From NCBI RefSeq assembly GCF_000721175.1, contig NZ_JOEZ01000009.1, positions 1 to 64,000 of the forward strand: a stretch of 64,000 nt of DNA, read 5' to 3'. Positions 44,988 through 53,656 of the stretch are shown in pieces. Below the pieces are notes generated by a model. The model ran no database searches, had not been told where the DNA came from, and saw nothing but the letters and a program-made list of their open reading frames with translations. This DNA is from Streptomyces anulatus (GTDB lineage Bacteria > Actinomycetota > Actinomycetes > Streptomycetales > Streptomycetaceae). A program made the translations under genes and the position numbers. Positions within the stretch are counted from its first letter, which is position 1; each line of letters begins with the position of its first letter.

Positions 44988-45286
44988 CCCATGTGCGGGA
45001 GGGGCCCTCGTCCGGAGCATCCGGATCGTGCCACTGGCGGCACTGCTCATCATGGCGGCGTCGCCGTGGCCATCCCGGTCGGCGAGTACGCGGCCTGCAT
45101 CAATGGGCCCTTGGCCGGGGTGCCCCTGCTCCCGCGTCACGTGCGTGTGGGCCACGTCCTGTGCGCGTCCCCGTCGGCTCAGTGGTTGCGCAGTGCTGCG
45201 AGGGCGTTCTCGAGGTCGGCGGCCTTCGGCCGGTTGTGGGGAGGCTTGGCGGGTACGGCGGCCATGCCGCAGCCCCGGGAGGGGAG
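44988..45286. other. Intergenic region between tetR and cstR-like genes
   Basis: About 300 bases with no convincing gene. A 28-codon minus-strand frame at 45179-45265 exists but has no ribosome site. Confidence 0.4.
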
Positions 45287-45307
45287 TACAATACCCCCAG
45301 GGGTATT
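45287..45307 (+). promoter_or_regulatory. CsoR/CstR-type operator over the -10 box
   Basis: AATACCCC-CA-GGGGTATT (45290-45307) is a perfect 8-bp inverted repeat of the class bound by CsoR/CstR regulators. It overlaps TACAAT (45287-45292), a good -10 hexamer, so binding would block transcription of the regulator gene that starts at 45322. Confidence 0.8.
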
Positions 45308-45312
45308 TGTGA

Positions 45313-45609
<297 letters not shown>

Positions 45610-45619
45610 CACACCTCGA

Positions 45620-45945
45620 CGGCCTCCATCGGAAGATCACATCAGCGAACATGAAGGCCGCGACCGCCAGCAGGGCGCCGGCGAAGATTCTCTGCAGAGT
45701 CGTACTGGTGATCTTCGCCGCGAGACGCTTGCCGTCCCAGGCGCCCATGGCGGCTCCGGTGAACGGCGCGATCACCTCCCGGCGCAGGTCGCCACCGGTC
45801 CCGGTCCGCGCGCTGAGCGCGGCGAGCGAGTTGACGGCGATGACGAGCAGGCTGGTGCCCACGGCCTGTCCATGCGCAGGCCGAGGGCGCTCACCAGGGC
45901 GGGGCGGCGAGGATGCCGCCGTCGGCACCGAGGAATCCGGTCGCC
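45620..45945 (-). pseudogene. TauE/SafE (TSUP) sulfite exporter, truncated and frameshifted
   Basis: The minus strand encodes the second half of a TSUP transporter in pieces: GFLGADGGILAAP, PALVSALGLRMD, and VGTSLLVIAVNSLAALSARTG ... APFTGAAMGAWDGKRLAAKIT ... IFAGALLAVAAFMFADV. The three pieces are in different frames; single-base deletions near 45900 and 45869 restore AAPALV and RMDQAVGTSLL. The first half of the gene is missing; sequence switches to an integrase remnant at about 45945. Normally TSUP proteins export sulfite or sulfonates and are paired with CstR regulators. Confidence 0.75.
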
Positions 45946-45946
45946 G

Positions 45947-46090
45947 ACGATCACCCTTGGTTACTATGCTCACTTCTTGCCGGAGGCCGCCGGCAAGGGG
46001 CGCGGCACCATCGACGGACTGCTCGGGGAGCGGGGAGACCGGCTCGCCGGCCGAAACTCCCCAGATTCTCCCCAGCGCCGTCGACCGGCG
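45947..46090 (+). pseudogene. Tyrosine recombinase C-terminal remnant (copy B)
   Basis: Codons from 45947 read TITLGYYAHFLPEAAGKGRG then TIDGLLGERGDRLAGRNSPDSPQ, the C-terminus of actinobacterial phage-type integrases including the catalytic tyrosine. All upstream domains are missing; the sequence joins the TSUP pseudogene directly at about 45946. Confidence 0.78.
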
Positions 46091-46134
46091 GTTCCCGCCC
46101 CTATGCCGCGAAGGAGTCCTCCGTGGATCGCAAG

Positions 46135-46161
46135 CCTGAAGAGATGGGTGGCCTGGGAAAG
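46135..46161 (+). repeat. 27-nt direct repeat, copy B
   Basis: 25 of 27 bases agree with 41912-41938. It ends at the GTG of the HipA-like kinase gene. Confidence 0.75.
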
Positions 46162-47039
46162 TGTTGGAAGAGGTCGTAGCGACCCGCTATGTCACCCCCC
46201 TGCGCGAGGGCGGCTCGCTCCCGGGCATCGTCGAGGCCGACGATCTCGGTACGTACGTCATGAAGTTCACCGGTGCGGGGCAGGGGCGCAAGACACTCGT
46301 CGCCGAGATCATCTGCGGGGAACTCGGCCGTCGGCTCGGGCTGCGGGTGCCCGAGCTGGTGACCATCGAGCTCGACCCGGTCATCGGACTCGCCGAGCCC
46401 GACGAGGAGGTGCAGGAGCTGCTCCGCGCGAGCGGCGGACTCAACCTCGGGATGGACTATCTGCCGGGCTCGCTCGGATTCGACCCGCTGGCCTACGAGG
46501 TCGGGGCCGCCGAGGCCGGGCGGATCGTCTGGTTCGACGCGCTGATCAACAACGTGGACCGGTCCTGGCGCAACCCCAACCTGCTCGTCTGGCACGGCGA
46601 CCTCTGGCTCATCGACCACGGCGCGACCATGATCTGGCACCACAACTGGCCGGGCGCCCCGGCGTCCGCCGCCAAGCCGTACAACGCCTCGGACCATGTC
46701 CTGGCCCCCTTCGGCCCGGACATCGCGGCCGCCGCGGCCGAGCTCGCCCCGCTGGTCACCGAGGAACTGCTCGCCGAGGTGGCCGCCGACGTGCCGGACG
46801 TCTGGCTGGCCGACGAGCCCGGCTTCGGATCCGCCGAGGAGGTGCGCCGGGCCTACATCGCACCACTGCTCGCCCGTGCCGCCGACATCCACGAGCGGAT
46901 CACGCTGGACGCGCCGGCCGCGACCCGGCCCTCCCGGGCCCCGGGCTGGCTCACCGAGAGGCTGCCACCCCGGCCGAAGCAGGCCGGCGACGGCCGCGCC
47001 GCGGCAGCCGTCCGTACCGGTGCGGAGGGCGGCCGATGA
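46161..47039 (+). CDS. HipA-like kinase family protein
   Basis: A 292-residue protein with a compact HipA-like kinase domain. YVMKFTGAGQGRKTLVAEIICGELGRRLGLRVPE (in parts) forms the ATP-binding lobe; NNVDRSWRNPNLLVWHGDLWLIDHGATM contains the Asp/Asn catalytic loop and the second Asp. The usual HipA N-subdomain and HipB partner are absent; instead it is coupled by ATGA overlap to a DUF3037 gene. The GTG at 46161 matches the family N-terminus, but the ribosome site is weak and the 5' side borders the repeat. Substrate unknown. Confidence 0.82.
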   Translation: MLEEVVATRYVTPLREGGSLPGIVEADDLGTYVMKFTGAGQGRKTLVAEIICGELGRRLGLRVPELVTIELDPVIGLAEPDEEVQELLRASGGLNLGMDYLPGSLGFDPLAYEVGAAEAGRIVWFDALINNVDRSWRNPNLLVWHGDLWLIDHGATMIWHHNWPGAPASAAKPYNASDHVLAPFGPDIAAAAAELAPLVTEELLAEVAADVPDVWLADEPGFGSAEEVRRAYIAPLLARAADIHERITLDAPAATRPSRAPGWLTERLPPRPKQAGDGRAAAAVRTGAEGGR

Positions 47040-47419
47040 CGCGGCGCGATGTCTTCGAGTACGCGATCCTGCGCGTCGTGCCCCGGGTCGAGCGCGGGGA
47101 GTGCTTCAACGCCGGGGTGCTCGTCTACTGCCGGGCCCACTCGTTCGTCGCCGCCCGCACGCACCTGGACGAGGCGAAGCTGAAGGCGCTGGACCCGGGG
47201 GCCGACGTCGTCGGCGTGCGGGCCGCCCTGCGCGCCGTCGAGGGGGTCTGCGGCGGCGGCGAGGGGGCCGGCCAGGCGGCGGGGGACGACGCCGGGCGGC
47301 GGTTCCGCTGGCTGATCGCCCCGCGCTCCACGGTCGTCCAGCCCGGCGCCGTGCACAGCGGCCTAACCACCGACCCGGCCGCCGAGGTGGAACGGCTGCT
47401 CGGCCTCCTCGTGCGCTGA
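47036..47419 (+). CDS. DUF3037 family protein
   Basis: A 127-residue protein: FEYAILRVVPRVERGECFNAGVLVYCRAHSFVAARTHLDEAKL (in parts) and FRWLIAPRSTVVQPGAVHSGLTTDPAAEVERLL. These are conserved DUF3037 blocks. The family regularly follows HipA-like kinases, as here with an ATGA overlap, so the two products probably act together. It may be the kinase's substrate or inhibitor; this is inference. Confidence 0.85.
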   Translation: MTRRDVFEYAILRVVPRVERGECFNAGVLVYCRAHSFVAARTHLDEAKLKALDPGADVVGVRAALRAVEGVCGGGEGAGQAAGDDAGRRFRWLIAPRSTVVQPGAVHSGLTTDPAAEVERLLGLLVR

Positions 47420-47501
47420 TCCATGCCCCGGCCGGGCCGAGACGGCACAGCGGCGGGCGCTCCCGCCCGGTGTGACGTGCGGCCCGGCGGGGCGTGCGCC
47501 G

Positions 47502-47530
47502 TTGACACCGGGTGCCAGGGCTTCTAGCGT
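47502..47530 (+). promoter_or_regulatory. Strong vegetative promoter of fabG operon
   Basis: TTGACA (47502-47507), 17-base spacer, TAGCGT (47525-47530). The predicted start near 47537 gives a 100-base leader. Confidence 0.75.
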
Positions 47531-47547
47531 CTCGTCTGCTGAAGGTA

Positions 47548-47563
47548 CTAAGCGGTTGCTCAG
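47548..47563 (+). promoter_or_regulatory. Candidate TetR-type operator downstream of start
   Basis: CTAAGCGGTTGCTCAG is an imperfect dyad just after the predicted transcription start. It resembles operators of TetR-type regulators of acyl-CoA and fatty acid genes (AAGCN4GCTY). Confidence 0.45.
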
Positions 47564-47638
47564 CGATCGGGAGCCTGTCTGTCAGGGAAACGCCCCGACG
47601 TCCGCTGAGCCGCGATCCAAGGGCGAGGAGAACCAAGC

Positions 47639-48400
47639 ATGTCCACCACCGAGCAGCGCGTCGCCATCGTGACGGGAGCGGCACGGGGCATCGGCGCCGC
47701 CACCGCCGTACGTCTCGCGGCCGAGGGCCGTTCCGTCGCCGTACTCGATCTCGACGAGGCGGCCTGCAAGGACACGGTCGAGAAGATCACCGCCGCCGGG
47801 GGCACCGCGCTCGCCGTCGGCTGCGACGTGTCGGACGCCGGCCAGGTGGAAGCCGCCGTCGCGCGGGTCGCCGCCGAGCTGGGCGCGCCGACGATCCTCG
47901 TGAACAACGCGGGCGTGCTCCGCGACAACCTGCTGTTCAAGATGAGCGAGTCCGACTGGGACCTCGTGATGAACGTGCACCTCAAGGGTGCGTTCCTGAT
48001 GGCGAAGGCCGTCCAGGCCCACATGGTCGAGGCGAAGTTCGGCCGGATCGTCTCGCTGTCCTCCTCCTCGGCCCTCGGCAACCGGGGCCAGGCCAACTAC
48101 TCCGCGGTCAAGGCGGGGCTCCAGGGCCTCACCAAGACGCTCGCCAAGGAGCTCGGCAAGTTCGGCGTCACGGCCAACGCCGTCGCGCCCGGCTTCATCG
48201 TCACCGAGATGACCGCGCAGACGGCGGCACGCGTCGGCATGGGCTTCGAGGAGTTCCAGGCGGCGGCCGCCACCCAGATCCCCGTCCAGCGCGTCGGCCG
48301 TCCCGAGGACGTCGCGAACGCCATCGCCTTCTTCGCGGGCGACGACGCGGGCTTCGTCTCCGGCCAGGTCATGTACGTGGCCGGCGGACCCCTCAACTGA
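47639..48400 (+). CDS. fabG: 3-oxoacyl-ACP reductase FabG-type SDR
   Basis: A 253-residue classical short-chain dehydrogenase. The cofactor motif is TGAARGIGAA (residues 12-21), NNAG follows at about 89, and the catalytic Ser-Tyr-Lys is in SLSSSSALGNRGQANYSAVKAGL. The acidic residue in VLDLDEA suggests NAD(H) or weak NADP preference. ATG at 47639 with GCGAGGAG upstream. It heads a two-gene unit with another SDR under a strong promoter; possible role in beta-oxidation-like steps. Confidence 0.9.
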   Translation: MSTTEQRVAIVTGAARGIGAATAVRLAAEGRSVAVLDLDEAACKDTVEKITAAGGTALAVGCDVSDAGQVEAAVARVAAELGAPTILVNNAGVLRDNLLFKMSESDWDLVMNVHLKGAFLMAKAVQAHMVEAKFGRIVSLSSSSALGNRGQANYSAVKAGLQGLTKTLAKELGKFGVTANAVAPGFIVTEMTAQTAARVGMGFEEFQAAAATQIPVQRVGRPEDVANAIAFFAGDDAGFVSGQVMYVAGGPLN

Positions 48401-48420
48401 TCCGAAGGGCAGCGGACATC

Positions 48421-49176
48421 ATGACGGTGCAGGACAGCGGGAAAGTCGCCCTCGTCACGGGCGCGAGCCGGGGCATCGGCTACGGGATCGCCGAGGCGTT
48501 CGTCGCCCGCGGCGACCGGGTGGTCATCACCGGCCGGGGCGAGGACGCCCTGAAGGAAGCCGTCGAGCGGCTCGGCTCCGACCGGGTGATCGGCATCGCG
48601 GGCAAGGCGCACGACGAGGCGCACCAGGCCGCGGCGGTCGAGCGCACGATGGAGGCGTTCGGCCGGGTCGACTACCTGGTGAACAACGCCGGGACGAATC
48701 CGGTCTTCGGCGCCATCGCGGAGCTCGACCTGAACGTCGCCCGCAAGGTCTACGAGACCAATGTGATCTCGGCGCTGGGCTTCGCCCAGCAGACCTGGAA
48801 GGCCTGGCAGAAGGAGAACGGCGGGGCGATCGTGAACATCGCCTCGGTCGCCGGCGTCTCCGCCTCGCCGTTCATCGGCGCGTACGGCATGAGCAAGGCG
48901 GCGATGGTCAACCTGACCCTCCAGCTGGCGCACGAGTTCGCCCCGGCCGTCCGGGTCAACGCCATCGCCCCGGCCGTGGTCAAGACGAAGTTCGCCGAGG
49001 CCCTTTACGAGGGCCGTGAAGCGGAGGCTGCCGCCGCCTATCCGCTGGGGCGGCTCGGCGTGCCCGAGGACATCGGGGGTGCGGCGGCCTTCCTGACCTC
49101 GGAGCAGTCCGACTGGATCACCGGACAGACCCTCGTGGTCGACGGAGGAATTTTCCTCAACGCGGGCGTGGGCTGA
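48421..49176 (+). CDS. SDR family oxidoreductase
   Basis: A 251-residue short-chain dehydrogenase with TGASRGIGYGIAEAF (cofactor), NNAGTNPVFG, and the catalytic stretch NIASVAGVSASPFIGAYGMSKAAM with Tyr and Lys. The Arg in VVITGRGEDAL suggests NADP(H). It follows fabG by 20 bases and shares the promoter. The pair resembles the Streptomyces fabG/acyl-CoA-linked pairs, but the substrate is not given by the sequence. Confidence 0.9.
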   Translation: MTVQDSGKVALVTGASRGIGYGIAEAFVARGDRVVITGRGEDALKEAVERLGSDRVIGIAGKAHDEAHQAAAVERTMEAFGRVDYLVNNAGTNPVFGAIAELDLNVARKVYETNVISALGFAQQTWKAWQKENGGAIVNIASVAGVSASPFIGAYGMSKAAMVNLTLQLAHEFAPAVRVNAIAPAVVKTKFAEALYEGREAEAAAAYPLGRLGVPEDIGGAAAFLTSEQSDWITGQTLVVDGGIFLNAGVG

Positions 49177-49294
49177 GAGCGGCCTGGACCGTTTTGGGCC
49201 CTATTGAGTCAAGTGCCCCGCCGGGTCAGCGGATTGACCCGGTGGGGCGCTGCGGTATGGTCTGCCGACCCATGGCTGATCGAGGAGCGTGCAC

Positions 49295-50875
49295 GTGTTC
49301 TACCGGGCCAGTCTGCAGGCTGCTGCAGCCCTAGCTTCCCTTTCTCTGCTGGCCGGATGCGGTCTCCTTTCCGACAGCGGATCGGAAACGGAGCAGAAGA
49401 TAACCGTCGGGACGACCAGCTCCCCGTCCACACTCGATCCTGCGGCTGCCTGGGACGGCTCCTGGGAGCTGATGCGGAACGTCTACCAGACCCTGGTGAG
49501 CTTCCCCACCGGCAGCACCAGCCCGGAACCGGACGCGGCGGAGTCCTGCAAGTTCACCGACGCCACGAGCATGGCGTACCGGTGCACGCTCAAGAAGAAC
49601 CTCAAGTTCTCCAACGGCGAGAAGCTCGACGCCGAGGCCGTGAAGTACTCCATCGACCGCATCGTGGACATCCACTTCAAGGGTGGCCCGGCCGGGATGC
49701 TCGACTCCCTGGACCGGATCGAGACCAAGGGCGACGACACGGTCGTCTTCCACCTGAACAAGTCCGACGCCACGTTCCCGTTCATCCTGGCCACGCCCGC
49801 CATGTCGCTCGTCGCCCCCGGCGACTACCGCAAGGACAAGATCCGCGACGACGGCAAGGTCACCGGCTCCGGCCCGTACCTCCTGGAGTCCTACGAGAAC
49901 CGGGTGACCGCCGAGCTGAAGAAGAACCCGGACTACAAGGGCTTCGCCAACCGCAGGAACGACGCGGTCACCATCCGCTACTTCGAGAAGTCCGGCGACA
50001 TGGTGAGCGCGCTCAAGGCGAAGGAGATCGACGCCACCTACCGGGGTCTGACCGCCGAGGAGGTCGTCAGTCTGGAGGACAACAAGGCCGACAACGCCGG
50101 CCTCCAGATCGTCGAGAGCACCGGCGCGGACATCCGCTTCCTGGTCTTCAACCCGAAGGACCCGGCCGCCGCGAACCCCGCCGTCCGCAAGGCCATCGCC
50201 CACGTGGTGGACCGTGACGCGCTGGTCGCCAAGGTCTACCGGGGCACCGCCGAGCCCCTCTACTCCATGGTCCCCAAAGGCATCGCCGGGCACACCACGA
50301 GCTTCTTCGACACCTTCGGCGACCCGGACGTGAAGAAGGCCAAGGAGATCCTCACCGGCGCCGGTATCACCGAGCCGGTGAAGATGAGCTTCTGGTTCAC
50401 CACCGACCGCTACGGATCCTCCACGGAGCCCGAGTTCGAGGAGCTCAAGCGGCAGCTGGAAGCCTCCGGGCTGTTCAAGATCAAGCTGCAGGGCGAGCCC
50501 TGGCAGAAGTTCCAGGAAGGCTTCAACAAGGGCGAGTACCCGGTCTTCGGCCGCGGCTGGTTCCCGGACTTCCCGGACCCCGACAACTTCATCGCCCCCT
50601 TCGTGGGCAAGGAGAGCGTCACCGGCACCCCGTACATCAACAAGGAGATCACCCAGGAGCTGATCCCCGCCTCGCGGCAGGAGAGCGACCGGGGCGCGGT
50701 CAGCAAGCAGTTCGAGCGGGCCCAGGAGATCCTCGTCGACGACGTCCGGCTGCTGCCGCTGTGGCAGGGCAAGCTGTACGTCGCCGCGGGAGAGGACATC
50801 GGCGGCGGCGAGCGCGCGCTCGACCCGCAGACCGTCATGCAGTTGTGGGAGCTGTACCGCAAGGCCAGCTGGTAG
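49295..50875 (+). CDS. ABC transporter substrate-binding lipoprotein (SBP_bac_5)
   Basis: A 526-residue solute-binding lipoprotein of the peptide/nickel family. The signal peptide ends with the lipobox LLAGC (Cys20 or so). The body has VGTTSSPSTLDPAAAWDGSWE, FSNGEKLDAEAVKYSIDRIVD and the C-terminal FGRGWFPDFPDPDNFIAPFVG. GTG at 49295 is chosen because CGAGGAG is 8 bases upstream. No permease or ATPase gene is next to it, so the ABC system must be completed elsewhere; ligand probably an oligopeptide. Confidence 0.92.
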   Translation: MFYRASLQAAAALASLSLLAGCGLLSDSGSETEQKITVGTTSSPSTLDPAAAWDGSWELMRNVYQTLVSFPTGSTSPEPDAAESCKFTDATSMAYRCTLKKNLKFSNGEKLDAEAVKYSIDRIVDIHFKGGPAGMLDSLDRIETKGDDTVVFHLNKSDATFPFILATPAMSLVAPGDYRKDKIRDDGKVTGSGPYLLESYENRVTAELKKNPDYKGFANRRNDAVTIRYFEKSGDMVSALKAKEIDATYRGLTAEEVVSLEDNKADNAGLQIVESTGADIRFLVFNPKDPAAANPAVRKAIAHVVDRDALVAKVYRGTAEPLYSMVPKGIAGHTTSFFDTFGDPDVKKAKEILTGAGITEPVKMSFWFTTDRYGSSTEPEFEELKRQLEASGLFKIKLQGEPWQKFQEGFNKGEYPVFGRGWFPDFPDPDNFIAPFVGKESVTGTPYINKEITQELIPASRQESDRGAVSKQFERAQEILVDDVRLLPLWQGKLYVAAGEDIGGGERALDPQTVMQLWELYRKASW

Positions 50876-50966
50876 ACGCTGTACGGGTGGGCACCGAGGG
50901 CCCGTTGTCAGTGGCGCCCGGTAGGTTCTGTGATCAAGAACCTGTTGCTCACCGGAGGTTGTGGAC

Positions 50967-51650
50967 GTGACCGATATCGACCTGCTGCCCGAGTCCTGGC
51001 GCGCCGTCCTCGGCGAAGAACTCCAGAAGCCGTACGTCAAGGAACTGGCGGACTTCGTCGAGGAGGAGCGGGCCAGGGGCCCGGTGTATCCGCCGCGCGA
51101 GCAGGTCTTCGCCGCCCTGGACGCCACGCCCTACGACAAGGTGAAGGTCCTCGTCCTCGGCCAGGACCCGTATCACGGCGAGGGCCAGGGACACGGGCTC
51201 TGCTTCTCCGTGCGGCCCGGCGTCAGGACGCCGCCGTCGCTGCGCAACATCTACAAGGAGATGCAGCAGGAGCTCGGCCTGCCCATCCCGGACAACGGCT
51301 ATCTGATGCCCTGGGCCGAGCAGGGCGTCCTCCTGCTCAACGCCGTGCTCACCGTGCGGGGCGGCGAGGCCAACTCCCACAAGAACAAGGGCTGGGAGAA
51401 GATCACCGACGCCGTGATCCGCGCCGTCGCCGACCGGCCCGACCCGGCGGTCTTCGTGCTCTGGGGCAACTACGCGCAGAAGAAGCTGCCCCTGATCGAC
51501 GAGGAGCGCCACGTGGTGGTGAAGGGCGCCCACCCCTCGCCGCTGTCCGCGAAGAAGTTCTTCGGCTCCCGCCCCTTCACCCGGATCAACGAGGCCGTGG
51601 CCGCCCAGGGGCACCAGCCGATCGACTGGCGGATCCCCAGCCTCGTCTGA
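50967..51650 (+). CDS. ung: Uracil-DNA glycosylase (family 1)
   Basis: A 227-residue UDG: motif 1 GQDPYHGEGQGHGLCFSV with catalytic Asp67, the uracil-pocket aromatic CFSV, motif LLLNAVLTVRGGEANSH, and motif 2 GAHPSPLSAKKFFG near residue 188 with its catalytic His. Removes uracil from DNA in base excision repair. GTG at 50967 chosen as GGAGG is 8 bases upstream; the in-frame GTG at 50961 is too close to the ribosome site. Confidence 0.96.
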   Translation: MTDIDLLPESWRAVLGEELQKPYVKELADFVEEERARGPVYPPREQVFAALDATPYDKVKVLVLGQDPYHGEGQGHGLCFSVRPGVRTPPSLRNIYKEMQQELGLPIPDNGYLMPWAEQGVLLLNAVLTVRGGEANSHKNKGWEKITDAVIRAVADRPDPAVFVLWGNYAQKKLPLIDEERHVVVKGAHPSPLSAKKFFGSRPFTRINEAVAAQGHQPIDWRIPSLV

Positions 51651-51764
51651 CCCGGCCCGATCGGCGGGACACCCCCCGACCCCGTGTCTGACCGGTTGAG
51701 CGGAAGTCCGGCGCTAGCGTCGGACGGACGGGCAACCGGCTGGACGGGCGACGAGGAGACCGCA

Positions 51765-52346
51765 GTGGTGGAGCAGCAGGAGGCGTCCGACGACGCCGTC
51801 ATGACCAGGATCGGCCAGGCGATCATGCTGCTCCACGGTGGTGACCGGGAGGAGGCCCGCAAGCGCTTCGGTGCGCTCTGGTCGGAGCTCGGAGCGGACG
51901 GCGACGCCCTGCACCGCTGCACCCTGGCGCACTACATGGCCGACACCCAGGACGACCCCGGCGACGAGCTGGCCTGGGACCTGCGGGCCCTGACGGCCGC
52001 CGAGGGGTTGAGAGCCGCCGGGGGACCGCACGAAGCCGCAGGACCGGATGAAGCCGCAGGACCGGATGAAGCCGCGGGGCCGGGCGACGGCGAGGAGGGC
52101 GGTGCCGCCGAGGGGCTGGGCGGTGTGCGGGGGGTGGAACACCGTGACACCCCGGCCGTCCGGGCGTTCTACCCCTCGCTGCACCTCAACCTCGCGGCGG
52201 ACTACCTCAAGCTCCAGCGTCCCGACTCGGCCCGCATCCACCTCCAGCGGGCCAGGGCCGCGGCCGAATCGCTCGCGGACGACGGGTACGGAGGTGGGGT
52301 GCGGGCCGCGATCGACCGGCTGGAGCGCCGTATGCGGGAGCAGTGA
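51765..52346 (+). CDS. Hypothetical protein, helical, with tandem repeat insert
   Basis: A 193-residue protein of helical, TPR-like character: DAVMTRIGQAIMLLHGGDREEARKRFGALWSELG near residues 12-45 and a C-terminal LHLNLAADYLKLQRPDSARIHLQRARAAAESL, separated by a linker of repeated GPDEAAG units. The family occurs in Streptomyces without assigned function. Start GTG at 51765 with GAGGAG 7 bases upstream. No membrane or signal segment. Confidence 0.68.
   Translation: MVEQQEASDDAVMTRIGQAIMLLHGGDREEARKRFGALWSELGADGDALHRCTLAHYMADTQDDPGDELAWDLRALTAAEGLRAAGGPHEAAGPDEAAGPDEAAGPGDGEEGGAAEGLGGVRGVEHRDTPAVRAFYPSLHLNLAADYLKLQRPDSARIHLQRARAAAESLADDGYGGGVRAAIDRLERRMREQ
52023..52076 (+). repeat. 18-bp tandem repeat in hypothetical gene
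   Basis: Three copies of an 18-base unit (52023, 52041, 52059) based on GGACCGGATGAAGCCGCA encode the GP(H/D)EAA linker. Confidence 0.8.
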
Positions 52347-52369
52347 CCGGGCTCCTGCGAGGTTCCGCG

Positions 52370-52843
52370 TCAGCGGCCGTACGACTTCTCGCAGATGCGG
52401 GCCTCCGGGCTGCCCGCGGGCCAGCCGCCGTACCCACTGCCGAGCGCGCAGACGTCCGCGCCACCGCCGGGGACGCGCGGCACGTCGGGCACGGTGGCGG
52501 ACGGCAGGTCCGGGATCCGGTGAGGCGTCCGGGGCCGTGGCGGGCCCGCGCGCTCCCGGGGACGGGCGGCCCCCGCCGGTCCGGAGCGCCGGGCCTCCGC
52601 GGGGGAGCCGGCGGCCGGGGGCGCGGGAGAGGACGGGCGGGCGGCCGGCGGGCTCGGCTCCGGCACGACCTCCAGCGCCTCACGGGCGGGCGGCTGCACG
52701 ATCTGCGGAGCCACGTCCTGGACCGGCCCGGTGCTCCCGGGACGCGGGGAAGGAACGGCTCCGGGCTCCACCGAGACACAGCCGGAGGCGGCCGTGACCG
52801 CTAACCCGACCAGGAGTTTCGCGGTGATTCTGGTTCTCTGCAC
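52370..52843 (-). CDS. Proline-rich secreted lipoprotein
   Basis: A 157-residue small lipoprotein: signal peptide with positive start (MQRTRITAK), hydrophobic core (LLVGLAVTAA) and lipobox ASGC (Cys22), followed by a long Pro/Ala/Arg-rich, disordered stretch. The C-terminus has DVCALGSGYGGWPAGSPEARICEKSYGR (in parts) with two cysteines that could form a disulfide. No known domain. Streptomyces genomes carry similar lipoproteins. Function unknown. Confidence 0.65.
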   Translation of the reverse strand: MQRTRITAKLLVGLAVTAASGCVSVEPGAVPSPRPGSTGPVQDVAPQIVQPPAREALEVVPEPSPPAARPSSPAPPAAGSPAEARRSGPAGAARPRERAGPPRPRTPHRIPDLPSATVPDVPRVPGGGADVCALGSGYGGWPAGSPEARICEKSYGR

Positions 52844-52990
52844 CCGGTAACTCTGCGGTGCGCCCCGGCTCCGGGGGGCCCGGTGGGCTGGGAATGGCCC
52901 GCACGAGTGACCCGGTCAGCGGCGCGCACCGAACCATGCGCCGGTCCAGGCACCGGCCCTTCGGCACGGTCCGGCCGTACGCCGGTGCGT

Positions 52991-53512
52991 TCACTTGCCG
53001 GTGGCGCCGTCCACGCGCTCGCGCACCAGGTCGGCGTGGCCGTTGTGCTGGGCGTACTCCTCGATCATGTGCATGTAGATCCAGCGGAGGCTGAACGGCT
53101 TGCCCGACGAGCTGACGCCCTTGGAGAAGTCGTCCAGGCCGAACGCGGCGGCGCTCTCGCGGGCCGCCGCTGTCTCCGCCCGCCAGACGGACTCCGTCCC
53201 GGCCCAGGTGGTGGACTCGGTCACCGTGAAGTCCCCGTCCGGGTCCTCCTCGGTGGAGTAGAGGTCCGGCAGCTCCGCTCCCGCCAGGATCTCGCGGAAC
53301 CAGAAGCGCTCCACCTCGGCCAGGTGCTGTACGAGGCCGAGCAGGGTCAGCGAGGAGGGCGGGACGGACGCCTCGCGCAGCTGCGCGTCCGTGAGACCGG
53401 CGCACTTCATGGCGAGCGTCTCGCGGTGGTAGTCGAGCCAGCCCTCCAGCATGGGGCGTTCGGCGGCGTCGAAGGCGGGCTCGGAGCGCTCGGAGCTTTC
53501 GGAAGAAGTCAT
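52991..53512 (-). CDS. DinB/DUF664 family protein
   Basis: A 173-residue four-helix bundle protein of the DinB-like superfamily (DUF664): RPMLEGWLDYHRETLAMKCAGL, LTLLGLVQHLAEVERFWFREI and SLRWIYMHMIEEYAQHNGHADL. The three metal-binding histidines (YHRE, QHLAE, QHNGH) are conserved. Members include mycothiol-dependent transferases (mycothiol maleylpyruvate isomerase type). Start is uncertain among ATGs at 53527, 53521 and 53512; 53512 (MTSS) is chosen. Activity is not predictable. Confidence 0.82.
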   Translation of the reverse strand: MTSSESSERSEPAFDAAERPMLEGWLDYHRETLAMKCAGLTDAQLREASVPPSSLTLLGLVQHLAEVERFWFREILAGAELPDLYSTEEDPDGDFTVTESTTWAGTESVWRAETAAARESAAAFGLDDFSKGVSSSGKPFSLRWIYMHMIEEYAQHNGHADLVRERVDGATGK

Positions 53513-53656
53513 GGCGGCCATCTTCATCCATGATCATGTCCCTGGCCAGGAGTTCTGCGGGCGCAACCGGACAGCGGGCCGACATCGGCGGAGACGTATG
53601 CTGCCGGGGCGCGAACAGCCGCGCACAGCGGCGCGGCACGGCGACAGGGAGACCTC

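Noticed and set aside
45179..45265. 28-codon minus-strand frame MAAVPAKPPHNRPKAADLENALAALRNH upstream of the CstR-like gene
   Set aside because: No ribosome site and no recognised family; the coding pattern could be chance or a relic of the recombination scar.
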